NCBI GenBank assembly: GCA_020025395.1
Contig: JAHHSE010000105.1
Location: 1 to 5,348, forward strand
DNA: 5,348 bases
From: Oscillospiraceae bacterium
GTDB taxonomy: Bacteria; Bacillota; Clostridia; Oscillospirales; Oscillospiraceae
Direction of reading: 5' to 3'
This document shows, in pieces, positions 1-5,348 of this stretch. A program made the translations under genes and the position numbers. The notes below the pieces were generated by a model. It worked only from the letters and a program-made list of their open reading frames with translations. It made no database searches and was not told where the DNA came from. Numbering within the stretch: the first letter of the stretch is position 1; the number at the start of each line of letters is the position of its first letter.

Positions 1-246
1 GGGAAGGAGGTATACCACGGCCGCCATAGACAGGATGCGCCTGCTGGAGCTTTCTACCATCACCAGGTCACCCGCTTGCGCACCGGGTCCATTATAGGCT
101 CTTACCATCAGGTCCGGATGATCCAGTATCTTGCATCCGCCGCTGGCACATTTGGAGCAGTCGTGGGCACAGGCACTGATCCGCTTTACCGCCACCTCTG
201 CCACACCTGTCGGGAAAATTCGTCTTACTTTTGCTGTTTGTGTCAT
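1..246 (-). CDS. RseC/MucC-family (SoxR reducing system type) membrane protein, N-terminal part
   Basis: Partial gene: the first 82 codons are present and the rest runs off the window's left edge. It starts at an ATG (246-244) preceded by AAGGAG with 6 bases of spacing. The product begins MTQTAKVRRIFPTG and carries a cysteine cluster near the N-terminus, C26-x3-C30-x2-C33-x4-C38, followed by a short soluble stretch with GAQAGDLVMVE. A hydrophobic segment starts near residue 71 (ILSMAAVVYLLP), the likely start of the first membrane helix. This order (short N-terminal domain, four-Cys cluster, then membrane helices) is that of the RseC/MucC family, whose proteobacterial members are linked to sigma-E control and SoxR reduction; the role in Firmicutes is not established. 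The cysteines suggest a redox or metal/Fe-S function (inference). It lies 10 bases after the cdaR stop, so it is probably the third gene of the cdaA operon. Confidence 0.8.
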   Translation of the reverse strand, partial: MTQTAKVRRIFPTGVAEVAVKRISACAHDCSKCASGGCKILDHPDLMVRAYNGPGAQAGDLVMVESSSRRILSMAAVVYLLP

Positions 247-256
247 ATCGTTCTCC

Positions 257-1489
257 TTATCTGGACAGGTTGACTGAGATGGAATAGCTGTCTCCCACCA
301 CACCAACCGCCTCTGCCCCATCCAGGTAAATTTTGACCGGGACACGGAATTGACCTGCCGAAGGTCCCTGTTCCGCCAGATCGGCTACCACCCGAATCTG
401 GCTGGGCTGGATTTGCCCTACCAGCTCCTCCGGTCCTCGGACCGTGATATTGAGGGATTGGGTCACAGCTTCTGCCGTATAGCCCGCAGGCTCATTGATA
501 ATCTCGATATTGGCCGTCTCCAATGTTTTACTGCTGAGTCCATCCACCTGAATGGTTACAACCGCCTCGGTCACACCGCTTTCATTGGTCAGCTCCCCGG
601 AAAGCTGGATGGGGAAATGGAAGGCCGCAATCTTATTCACCTTAGATAACTCAATGGTCCCCAAGAAGATTTCCTCCAGCTGATCCATATATTTCTCCTC
701 ACCGGAGACCTGAATGGAGGAGGGAGAAATGGTACAGGTCACATCCTCCTTGGTGGCTCCCCCGCCTGAGACAATGCGAACAGTCAGCGGGACCTCCCGC
801 ACCTTCACAATAGGATAGACGGTATAGATACTGGCGCTTCCCGCCTCCACCACATCCGATTTCAGTCTGCTTCCATCATAGGTGACAAATTCAAAGGGAA
901 GGATGCCGGAATAGGTGCTGTCCAGCTCTCCCGCGTTTAAAGTTACCTCAGCATAGTCAATCTGGTTCACCAGATTCGCCGGACCGGAGATCGAAAGGCT
1001 GGAGGGGGACAAAATAAAGGCATCCGCCTGATATCCCTCCGCTACGCTGCCCAAAAATTCCCCTCTGACCTCCACTGTTTTACTGGTCCGTTTTTCCACT
1101 GTAAGCCTGATTCGATGATTTCCTCGGTCTGCCACCGCTACCGTCCCCGTGGTAATGGTGCTGGGCAATGCGATGTTGCAGCGGAGCTCATGCTCCCCCT
1201 CATTGGCCAGAGAGGAAACATCCACTGTCACCGTGACATTTTCACTGGTGAGCTTGATGAGGGAGTTTCGCTTACCGGTTACATAAAGGTCCAGATCCTG
1301 GATGCTCTGCTGCGTTATCATCAGTCCCCGGCTGTCCAGCACATCCTGCCCGGTGATCGTAATAGGAACATTTTTAATGGAGACACTGGAATCCGGATTC
1401 AGCTCACTAACTACATAGAGCCACATTCCAAATGCGATCAGGACGGAGATCACGATATAAAACGCCCTGCTCTCCTTCAGCCTATTCAT
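257..1489 (-). CDS. cdaR: CdaR, YbbR-domain regulator of the diadenylate cyclase CdaA
   Basis: 410-residue protein with one N-terminal membrane anchor (about residues 9-27, AFYIVISVLIAFGMWLYVV) and an otherwise extracytoplasmic, beta-rich region. Four YbbR-like repeats can be traced at about 38-130, 135-228, 230-317 and 320-408. They recur with phrases such as SPSSLSISGP, SPSSIQVSGE and SLNITVRGPEEL. Characterised CdaR proteins bind CdaA at the membrane and modulate c-di-AMP synthesis. The length is somewhat below that of the Bacillus subtilis homologue. The ATG at 1489 is preferred over an upstream in-frame start at 1543: it is preceded by GGAGG-rich sequence, and the anchor then sits at the expected distance from the N-terminus. 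The start overlaps the cdaA stop by 8 bases (ATGAATAG), which implies translational coupling. It ends in TAA, part of which lies in the ribosome-binding site region of the next gene. Confidence 0.93.
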   Translation of the reverse strand: MNRLKESRAFYIVISVLIAFGMWLYVVSELNPDSSVSIKNVPITITGQDVLDSRGLMITQQSIQDLDLYVTGKRNSLIKLTSENVTVTVDVSSLANEGEHELRCNIALPSTITTGTVAVADRGNHRIRLTVEKRTSKTVEVRGEFLGSVAEGYQADAFILSPSSLSISGPANLVNQIDYAEVTLNAGELDSTYSGILPFEFVTYDGSRLKSDVVEAGSASIYTVYPIVKVREVPLTVRIVSGGGATKEDVTCTISPSSIQVSGEEKYMDQLEEIFLGTIELSKVNKIAAFHFPIQLSGELTNESGVTEAVVTIQVDGLSSKTLETANIEIINEPAGYTAEAVTQSLNITVRGPEELVGQIQPSQIRVVADLAEQGPSAGQFRVPVKIYLDGAEAVGVVGDSYSISVNLSR

Positions 1490-2363
1490 GCCCCTCCGCC
1501 TCCTTTTTCTTGAAGCGGTCCAGAATGGAAAGCTTCGCCACAACCGGCTCGGTCGGCTCCGGAATCAGCTCCCCGCGGAGGACCCGTTCCAGCGTCTCAG
1601 GCGCCAGATGCCGCTTGAGCATTCCACTCACTGCCACGGAAATCGATCCTGTCTCCTCTGAGACAATGGCCACCACAGCGTCTGAGCTCTCACTCATTCC
1701 GATCCCCGCCCGGTGGCGCATCCCCAAATCACGGGAGAGGTTGACATTTCCGGAGAGAGGCAGGACGCAGCCAGCCCCAATAATCCTTCCCTCCCGAACG
1801 ATGATGGCTCCATCATGAAGAGGGGCCTTATTCCAGAAAAGGTTTTTCAATAATTCCGCATTGACTGTGGAGTTTAGAGCGGTCCCTGTTTTGATAAACT
1901 CATCCAAAGGAGTTTTGCGTTCAAAAACCATCAGGGCACCAACCTTGTCCTTGGACAGCGCCGTGTAGGCTGCCACCGTTTGAGAGATGGCCTCCTCTAC
2001 TTCACTGGAAGTGGTTGCGGTGCGTCCAAAGAGAATCTCTCCAATGGACCCGCTGCCCACCTGCTCCAAAAAGCGCCGGATCTCCGGCTGAAATACAATC
2101 ACCAGGGCCAAAAGACCCAACTCCATGGCCCGGCCAAGAATAAAGTTAATTACATTCAGATGCAGAATAGAGGAAGCCAGCAAAATCAGCACCATTAAAA
2201 CAATGGCTTTCGCCACCTGAGCCGTTCTGCTCTTTCGGACCAGCTGAATCAGCTTATAGACCAGGAATGCTGTGATAGCGATGTCAATAAGATCGAAAAT
2301 CGTAATCAATCGGATATAGCGTGGCAAGGTAGAGAGAACCTGTACAACGGTATCCATCTGCAC
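1482..2363 (-). CDS. cdaA: CdaA, membrane diadenylate cyclase (c-di-AMP synthase)
   Basis: 293-residue membrane enzyme that joins two ATP into cyclic di-AMP, the second messenger for potassium/osmotic and cell-wall homeostasis. Three N-terminal hydrophobic helices lie at about residues 24-42, 51-67 and 76-93. A linker (FQPEIRRFLEQVG) follows, then the DAC domain from about 120. The catalytic signatures are present: DGA at 184-186 (LHDGAIIV) and RHR at 216-218 (GMRHRAGIGMSE), followed by the typical VSEETGSISVA. Length and architecture fit CdaA (YbbP/DacA) rather than DisA or CdaS. The start chosen is GTG at 2363, 5 bases after AGGAGG; ATG at 2357 (11-base spacing) is a close alternative. The in-frame ATG at 2396 is unlikely because it falls about a dozen bases after the predicted transcription start with no ribosome-binding site. 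First gene of the operon with cdaR. Confidence 0.95.
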   Translation of the reverse strand: MQMDTVVQVLSTLPRYIRLITIFDLIDIAITAFLVYKLIQLVRKSRTAQVAKAIVLMVLILLASSILHLNVINFILGRAMELGLLALVIVFQPEIRRFLEQVGSGSIGEILFGRTATTSSEVEEAISQTVAAYTALSKDKVGALMVFERKTPLDEFIKTGTALNSTVNAELLKNLFWNKAPLHDGAIIVREGRIIGAGCVLPLSGNVNLSRDLGMRHRAGIGMSESSDAVVAIVSEETGSISVAVSGMLKRHLAPETLERVLRGELIPEPTEPVVAKLSILDRFKKKEAEGHE

Positions 2364-2368
2364 CTCAT

Positions 2369-2374
2369 CCTCCT
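2369..2374 (-). promoter_or_regulatory. Ribosome-binding site of cdaA
   Basis: AGGAGG on the minus strand (in AAAGGAGG). It lies 5 bases from GTG at 2363 and 11 bases from ATG at 2357, and it rules out the longer frame beginning at 2396. The 5-base spacing matches that of the ispD start in this window, which favours the GTG. Confidence 0.75.
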
Positions 2375-2414
2375 TTGCTCCTCTTCCCATCAGCATGATA
2401 TCCTTATCTTTTTA

Positions 2415-2443
2415 ATTATACGGTATCCACATTAAATTAGCAA
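2415..2443 (-). promoter_or_regulatory. Sigma-A-type promoter of the cdaA-cdaR operon
   Basis: Minus-strand -35 box TTGCTA (2443-2438, 4 of 6 consensus bases), a 17-base spacer, and a perfect -10 box TATAAT (2420-2415). Transcription would begin near 2408, giving a leader of about 45 bases before the cdaA GTG. That is too short to hold a known riboswitch. The flanks are AT-rich compared with the coding DNA around them. Confidence 0.85.
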
Positions 2444-2485
2444 GGAAACTTCCTATGAATTTTTCTTTAATTTTCTGAAAAGAGG

Positions 2486-2519
2486 AAAGAGCGGATGACC
2501 TCATGGTCCTCCGCTCTTT
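2486..2519 (-). terminator. Intrinsic terminator of the ispD-ispF-DUF3343-aminotransferase unit
   Basis: Hairpin with a perfect 10-bp outer stem (AAAGAGCGGA with TCCGCTCTTT), one G/A mismatch, a 4-bp inner stem (GACC with GGTC) and an ATGA loop. The TGA stop of the aminotransferase gene lies in the loop, so the whole first arm is coding sequence. On the minus strand the stem is followed by a pyrimidine-rich but interrupted T tract (TCTTTCCTCTTTTC). On the plus strand it is followed by an unbroken T run, so it could work in both directions, although no plus-strand gene is seen. Confidence 0.85.
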
Positions 2520-3637
2520 TTCTTGGAGATTTGTCCCACTGCATCACAAAGGATCTGCATTTCCCGAGAACGATTAAAGGCCGAAACACTGATTCGAACC
2601 GTTCCTCCTTCCAGCGTTCCGGCAGAGCGGTGGGCGTAAGGGGCGCAGTGGTAACCTGCCCGGACCGCAATTCCGGCTCTTCCCAATTGCTCCCCTGCCT
2701 CCTCGCAATCCAGACCCCGTATCCGAAAGGAAAGGACCCCCGTCTGCCGCTCCGGGCGGCTTGACGCATAAACCGTCGTTCCGCCAATGCGGGACAGCCC
2801 CCTCTTCCCAATGGCCAGAAGCGCCTGCTCATGCCTTAAAATCTCCTCCGGTTTTCGCCTGCGGACATAACGCAAGCCTTCCAGAAGACCAGCCGCGCCA
2901 CAGACGTTTTGCGTCCCGGCCTCCAGTCGATCCGGCAGAAAATCCGGCATCTCCTGTTGGAGAGAGACACTCCCCGTCCCCCCATACAAAACAGGCCGTC
3001 CCTTCTGTCCACAGAGCAAAAGTCCTGTTCCTTGCGGGCCATAGAGGCCTTTGTGCCCTGGCATGGCAATGAATTCTGCCCCCAGCTTGGAGAGACTGAT
3101 GGAAATGCAGCCCGCTGACTGAGAGGCATCCAAAATAAAGGGGATCCTCCGTTCCCTGCAAAGGGCAGCCATCTCCCCGATCGGCAGGATATAGCCAAAC
3201 ACATTGGACACATGGGTGAAGATGGCGCAGGAAACCTCCCCGGTTAGCTTCGTTCTAAAATCGTCTAACAGAATTTCCTGTTCAAACAGAGGAGATGTGG
3301 CCACCTTTATATTGGCACCCAGAGCGGTCAGAGGTCGAGTGACCGCATTGTGTTCGTAACCGGAAATCAAAACGGTATCTCCCGGCTTCACCAGGCTTTG
3401 AATCGCAATATTCAGGCCGTGTGTGGCATTGCAGGTAAGGACTACCTGATCGGGGGAAGGAACATCAAATAGCTTCATCGCCTCTTGTCTGCACTGAAAC
3501 ATCACTTCCGCAGCCAGCATGGCGGGACGATGACCGCCTCGCCCCGGACTCGCCAATCTTCCAATGGCATTGGATACCGCTTCGGAAACCACAGCCGGTT
3601 TTTGAAGGGTCGTGGCGGCGCTGTCCAAATAGATCAT
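2501..3637 (-). CDS. Class V aminotransferase, cysteine desulfurase-like (NifS/SufS fold)
   Basis: 378-residue PLP-dependent enzyme of the cysteine desulfurase-type class V group, which removes sulfur (or selenium) from cysteine (or selenocysteine) to leave an enzyme-bound persulfide. Visible landmarks: N-terminal MIYLDSAATTLQKP; SGYEHNAV with PLP-stacking His96; DASQSAG with Asp170 and Gln173; the PLP lysine Lys196 in AMPGHKGLYGPQGTG; candidate catalytic Cys331 in RAGYHCAPYAH; and Arg348 in TVRIS for substrate carboxylate. The sequence resembles the clostridial/enterococcal family usually annotated 'cysteine desulfurase family protein' rather than the housekeeping IscS or SufS, so the physiological acceptor is unknown. 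The ATG at 3637 has GGAGGG 6 bases upstream and lies 2 bases after the stop of the DUF3343 gene. That pairing recurs in Firmicutes and suggests the small protein is its partner (inference). It ends at a TGA inside the terminator hairpin. Confidence 0.92.
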   Translation of the reverse strand: MIYLDSAATTLQKPAVVSEAVSNAIGRLASPGRGGHRPAMLAAEVMFQCRQEAMKLFDVPSPDQVVLTCNATHGLNIAIQSLVKPGDTVLISGYEHNAVTRPLTALGANIKVATSPLFEQEILLDDFRTKLTGEVSCAIFTHVSNVFGYILPIGEMAALCRERRIPFILDASQSAGCISISLSKLGAEFIAMPGHKGLYGPQGTGLLLCGQKGRPVLYGGTGSVSLQQEMPDFLPDRLEAGTQNVCGAAGLLEGLRYVRRRKPEEILRHEQALLAIGKRGLSRIGGTTVYASSRPERQTGVLSFRIRGLDCEEAGEQLGRAGIAVRAGYHCAPYAHRSAGTLEGGTVRISVSAFNRSREMQILCDAVGQISKKKSGGP

Positions 3638-3639
3638 AT

Positions 3640-3897
3640 CTATCCCTCCACCTCACGGACGCCTCCATCTAAGTCATTCAAATAAATCTTGGATGGGGTC
3701 ATCTCCGCCCGTGTCAGTGCGGCAAGCGCCGCCGAGAGATGCCGTTCCGGAACGCGGACCATATAACTGCACCCTCCTTCCGCAATGTCGGTGGGCGTTC
3801 TTTGGATGGGAGCTGTGATCCCGACTCGCTCCAGTATGAAAGAAGTTCTCTGCGCGTAAGTGAGAGAACGGCATGCGATCAAATAATATGGCAACAC
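3640..3897 (-). CDS. DUF3343 / putative Se/S-carrier-like small protein
   Basis: 85-residue protein starting MLPYYLIACRSLTYAQR, a typical DUF3343 opening, followed by a helix (SFILERVGI), a TPTDIAEGGCSYMVRV stretch and a C-terminal helix and strand. Two cysteines are notable: Cys9 (ACRS) and Cys43 (GGCSY), the latter where family members usually have a conserved Cys. The family has been renamed a putative Se/S carrier, partly from its association with cysteine desulfurase-like genes; the biochemical role is not proven. It lies directly before such a gene here, 2 bases away, supporting a sulfur or selenium hand-off role (inference). The start is taken as GTG at 3897, 8 bases after AGGAG. A GTG at 3915 would add six residues but lacks a good ribosome-binding site. 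Confidence 0.85.
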   Translation of the reverse strand: MLPYYLIACRSLTYAQRTSFILERVGITAPIQRTPTDIAEGGCSYMVRVPERHLSAALAALTRAEMTPSKIYLNDLDGGVREVEG

Positions 3898-3905
3898 GAA
3901 CAACA

Positions 3906-3910
3906 CTCCT
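3906..3910 (-). promoter_or_regulatory. Ribosome-binding site of the DUF3343 gene
   Basis: AGGAG on the minus strand, 8 bases before GTG 3897. It decides against the GTG at 3915, which lies upstream of this site. The 53-base gap to the ispF stop shows neither a terminator nor a promoter, so the gene is probably co-transcribed with ispF. Confidence 0.65.
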
Positions 3911-3949
3911 CTCACCTCATCTTATGTTTGGGAGGAGCGTTGGTTCCTT

Positions 3950-4423
3950 TTATCCCTCTTCCAGAATACAGACCGCATGGGCACCCATGCCCTCTTCCCT
4001 GCCGGTCCACCCAAGTCCCTCTTCGGTGGTAGCTTTAATATTGATTCTGTCTTCCGACACCTTCAAAATCACGGCCAAATTCCTTCGCATAAGCGGAAGA
4101 TAAGATGCCAGCTTTGGTTGCTGCGCCAAAATCGTCGTATCCACATTCCCCACTTTATATCCCCGATCCTCCAGCATTGTCATCACCCGTTCCAAAAGCA
4201 CCAGGCTGGAAATGTCCTTAAAGGAATCATCACTATCAGGGAAAGCATGGCCAATATCCCAGAGGCCGGCCGCCCCTAAAAGAGCATCCATCAACGCATG
4301 GGTCAAAACATCGGCATCCGAATGCCCCAGCAGCCCCCGATCGTGCGGGATCTCTACTCCTCCCAGTATCAGCGCCCGATTCTCGACCAGCCGATGAACA
4401 TCGTATCCATGACCAATCCTCAT
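3950..4423 (-). CDS. ispF: IspF, 2-C-methyl-D-erythritol 2,4-cyclodiphosphate synthase
   Basis: 157-residue enzyme of the MEP isoprenoid pathway that cyclises CDP-methylerythritol 2-phosphate, releasing CMP. Length and residue numbering match the Escherichia coli enzyme closely. Zn ligands are Asp8, His10 (GHGYDVH) and His42 (LTHALMDALLG). The HSDAD motif is at 34-38, DIGHAFPDSD at 56-65, and the C-terminal nucleotide and catalytic stretch KATTEEGLGWTG at 130-141. It works as a soluble cytoplasmic homotrimer. The ATG at 4423 is preferred over an in-frame ATG at 4438: it gives the canonical MRIGHGYDVH terminus and has GGAGGG 7 bases upstream. It overlaps the ispD stop as ATGA, so translation is coupled to the end of ispD. 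An interrupted ispD could therefore also reduce ispF expression. It ends with TAA. Confidence 0.97.
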   Translation of the reverse strand: MRIGHGYDVHRLVENRALILGGVEIPHDRGLLGHSDADVLTHALMDALLGAAGLWDIGHAFPDSDDSFKDISSLVLLERVMTMLEDRGYKVGNVDTTILAQQPKLASYLPLMRRNLAVILKVSEDRINIKATTEEGLGWTGREEGMGAHAVCILEEG

Positions 4424-4430
4424 CTCTGTT

Positions 4431-4436
4431 CCCTCC
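4431..4436 (-). promoter_or_regulatory. Ribosome-binding site of ispF, inside the ispD coding region
   Basis: GGAGGG on the minus strand, 7 bases before the ATG at 4423. It selects this start over the upstream ATG at 4438, whose own codon abuts the site. Confidence 0.75.
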
Positions 4437-4914
4437 ATGCCAAAATAGCTTCTCCCATCACAAGATCGACAGGGGTGGTAATCTTTAAATTTTCATAAGT
4501 ACCCTCAGTGAGCGTGACTGTCATTCCAAGACGCTCCACCGCGCCACAGTCATCGGTAAGCACAACCCCCTCCTGTTCTGCCTGGGTAAGGGCCGCAAGG
4601 ATGAGAGAGGCCTCGAATACCTGAGGGGTCTGAACGGCAAAAAGCTCAGCCCGATCCGGAGTCTCCAGAATGCGCCCTGCCTCTGCCCGTTTGATGGTAT
4701 CCTGCACTGGAACACCAGGGGCGGCAGCCCCAGAGAGAGCCGCTGCCGCAATCACCTTTTCCAGAACCTCAGCCGTAACCAAAGGACGGGCTCCATCATG
4801 AATGCCAATCAGCTCTGCCTGAGGGCTGCACTCGCGCACACCGTTCAGCACAGAATGGGTGCGGTCCATCCCCCCAGCCACAACCTTTGCCGCCTTCGAG
4901 ATAGAAAAATCCCG

Positions 4915-4917
4915 TCA
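4915..4917 (-). other. In-frame TGA at ispD codon 77
   Basis: The frame reads ...MVANL, TGA, then RDFSISKAAKVVAGGMDR. Nothing else in the gene is disrupted. The next base is C; UGAC is a comparatively weak termination context in bacteria. A single base change from TGT, TGC, TGG, CGA or GGA would create it, with a Cys codon the likeliest ancestor. Confidence 0.9.
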
Positions 4918-5150
4918 GAGATTCGCAACCATGGGAATCAGATCGCTTCGGGTGACTACAATCAACTCGGAAATGGCAGGACAGGCTTCCAATACCAGAA
5001 GCGTCCGAGCCAAAATCGGAATCCCCCCCAGTGGGAGCAAGGCCTTATCCAGTCCCTCCATCCGGGTCGAAAATCCAGCGGCAGCCACCACCATAGAACA
5101 AAAAGGGGCCGAAGACGGCTTCTTTTTTTGAAAAAACAGGGCCATATAGT

Positions 5151-5156
5151 CCTCCT
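5151..5156 (-). promoter_or_regulatory. Ribosome-binding site of ispD
   Basis: AGGAGG on the minus strand, 5 bases before the ATG at 5145. It rules out the in-frame TTG at 5160, which lies upstream of the site. It begins only a few bases after the T tract of the carD terminator. Confidence 0.75.
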
Positions 5157-5158
5157 GC

Positions 5159-5184
5159 AAAAAAGGAGCCGGCAGGCTCCTTTT
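5159..5184 (-). terminator. Intrinsic terminator between the carD-family gene and ispD
   Basis: Perfect 10-bp stem (AAAAGGAGCC with GGCTCCTTTT) around a TGCC loop, ending in a run of six T on the minus strand. It begins 16 bases after the CarD stop codon. It should end the carD transcript. No clear promoter lies between it and ispD, so ispD transcription must come from read-through or from a promoter not recognised here. Confidence 0.9.
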
Positions 5185-5200
5185 GAGATAACAAATTGTA

Positions 5201-5348
5201 TTATTCCAATGCCGCGTTTATGCGGGCTTCCATCTCCTCATAGCTGCAGCTGCGAGAGAGAACAAGCTCCGAGAGTAGAATCTGCTTGGCGGAATGAAGC
5301 ATTTTCCTCTCCCCGGTGGAAAGCCCCCGCTCCCCGTCCCGCTGGGCC
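5201..5348 (-). CDS. CarD-family transcriptional regulator, C-terminal end
   Basis: Only the last 48 codons and the TAA stop are in the window; the first complete codon begins at 5347. The visible sequence AQRDGERGLSTGERKMLHSAK, continuing with QILLSELVLSRSCSYEEMEARI, matches the helical C-terminal domain of CarD/CdnL-type regulators, with the typical L-S-x-G-E-R-K-M-L-x-x-A-K-x-I-L-x-S-E-L pattern. The N-terminal RNA-polymerase-interacting domain would lie outside the window, so the family call rests on this tail. It also rests on context: carD commonly precedes ispD-ispF in Firmicutes. CarD proteins bind RNA polymerase beta and affect open-complex stability at promoters. The gene is followed by its own terminator, so it may be a separate unit from ispD. 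Confidence 0.85.
   Translation of the reverse strand, partial: AQRDGERGLSTGERKMLHSAKQILLSELVLSRSCSYEEMEARINAALE

Larger units (their letters stand above)
4420..5145 (-). pseudogene. ispD: ispD, CDP-methylerythritol synthase gene interrupted by an in-frame TGA at codon 77
   Basis: IspD couples CTP to methylerythritol 4-phosphate in the MEP pathway. The frame from ATG 5145 (AGGAGG 5 bases upstream) to the TGA at 4422-4420 has 241 codons before the stop, the normal family size, but codon 77 (4917-4915) is TGA. The first part holds the CTP-binding glycine-rich loop, VVAAAGFSTRM, with Lys34 (DKALLPLGG) and IVVTRSDLIP. The second part, in the same frame with no shift, holds VAGGMDRTHSVLNGV, HDGARPLV, VPVQDTIKRAE, TPQVF, LTDD and the C-terminal ENLKITTPVDL. 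The expected residue at codon 77 is probably Cys, as related clostridial proteins often read Leu-Cys just before this region (recollection, not an alignment). A GTG at 4881 could restart translation but lacks a good ribosome-binding site and would omit the CTP loop. ispD is normally essential where MEP is the only route, so true inactivation would be surprising. Gene identity is certain; its functional state is not. Confidence 0.9.

Noticed and set aside
1115..1818. Plus-strand open frames opposite cdaA and cdaR (128 and 132 residues)
   Set aside because: They lie antisense to well-supported genes, have low-complexity Arg/Ser/Pro-rich products and show no ribosome-binding site or recognisable domain.
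2357..2408. Possible c-di-AMP riboswitch or other structured leader before cdaA
   Set aside because: The leader after the predicted promoter is only about 45 bases, too short for a known riboswitch, and shows no strong hairpin.
2467..3213. Minus-strand open frames of 110-125 residues overlapping the aminotransferase gene
   Set aside because: They are alternate-frame shadows of a gene with full family motifs. Their products are rich in Trp, Cys, Arg and Gly and unlike any family I recognise.
3739..4279. Plus-strand open frames of 97-100 residues opposite ispF and DUF3343
   Set aside because: They are antisense shadows without start signals, and the opposite strand is fully explained.
4420..4881. 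Separate start of a shorter IspD from GTG at 4881
   Set aside because: There is no good ribosome-binding site before it, and the product would lack the CTP-binding loop. It is simply the frame continuing after the TGA.
4897..4914. Small hairpin directly after the ispD TGA (CGGGAT / TTTTCT loop / ATCTCG), considered as a SECIS element
   Set aside because: The stem is only 6 bp with one G-U pair, starts immediately after the TGA, and the loop has no G. Bacterial SECIS elements place a G-containing apical loop further downstream on a longer stem.
4420..5145. TGA reassigned to an amino acid (alternative genetic code)
   Set aside because: TGA is the natural terminator of ispD and of the aminotransferase gene, at the expected protein ends, and Trp is encoded by TGG in conserved motifs of IspF.
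1..5348. CRISPR arrays, insertion sequences, tRNA or rRNA genes, or defence systems
   Set aside because: No direct-repeat array, terminal inverted repeats, transposase-like frame or RNA-gene sequence was seen. The minus strand is almost fully occupied by housekeeping genes.

Overview
The window comes from a moderately GC-rich Gram-positive anaerobe, most likely a gut Clostridia member of the Oscillospiraceae type (inferred from protein character and gene neighbourhood, not from a search). Every real gene lies on the minus strand, so transcription runs from high to low coordinates. All plus-strand open frames look like shadows.

Layout in the direction of transcription. (1) 5348-5201: C-terminal end of a CarD-family regulator, closed by a strong intrinsic terminator. 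(2) 5145-2501: a tight four-gene unit. It holds ispD and ispF (consecutive-numbered but not consecutive steps of the MEP isoprenoid pathway), a small DUF3343 / putative Se/S-carrier-like protein, and a class V aminotransferase of the cysteine-desulfurase type. A hairpin terminator whose first arm is still coding sequence ends it. (3) 2443-1: a well-formed sigma-A-type promoter drives cdaA (c-di-AMP synthase), cdaR (its membrane-anchored YbbR-domain regulator) and the start of an RseC-family membrane protein cut by the window edge. Genes in both units overlap or sit a few bases apart, with Shine-Dalgarno sequences inside or next to the preceding stop codon, so translational coupling is likely.

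The main anomaly is in ispD. The reading frame is continuous over its whole expected length except for one in-frame TGA at codon 77, roughly a third of the way in. Both halves keep their IspD motifs, so the lesion is either very recent, a sequencing or assembly error, or a recoded or read-through codon. The standard code is in use: TGA ends ispD itself and the aminotransferase, and Trp is TGG. No convincing SECIS element follows the TGA. I see no new mobile, defence or CRISPR system here; the rest is recognisable housekeeping content.
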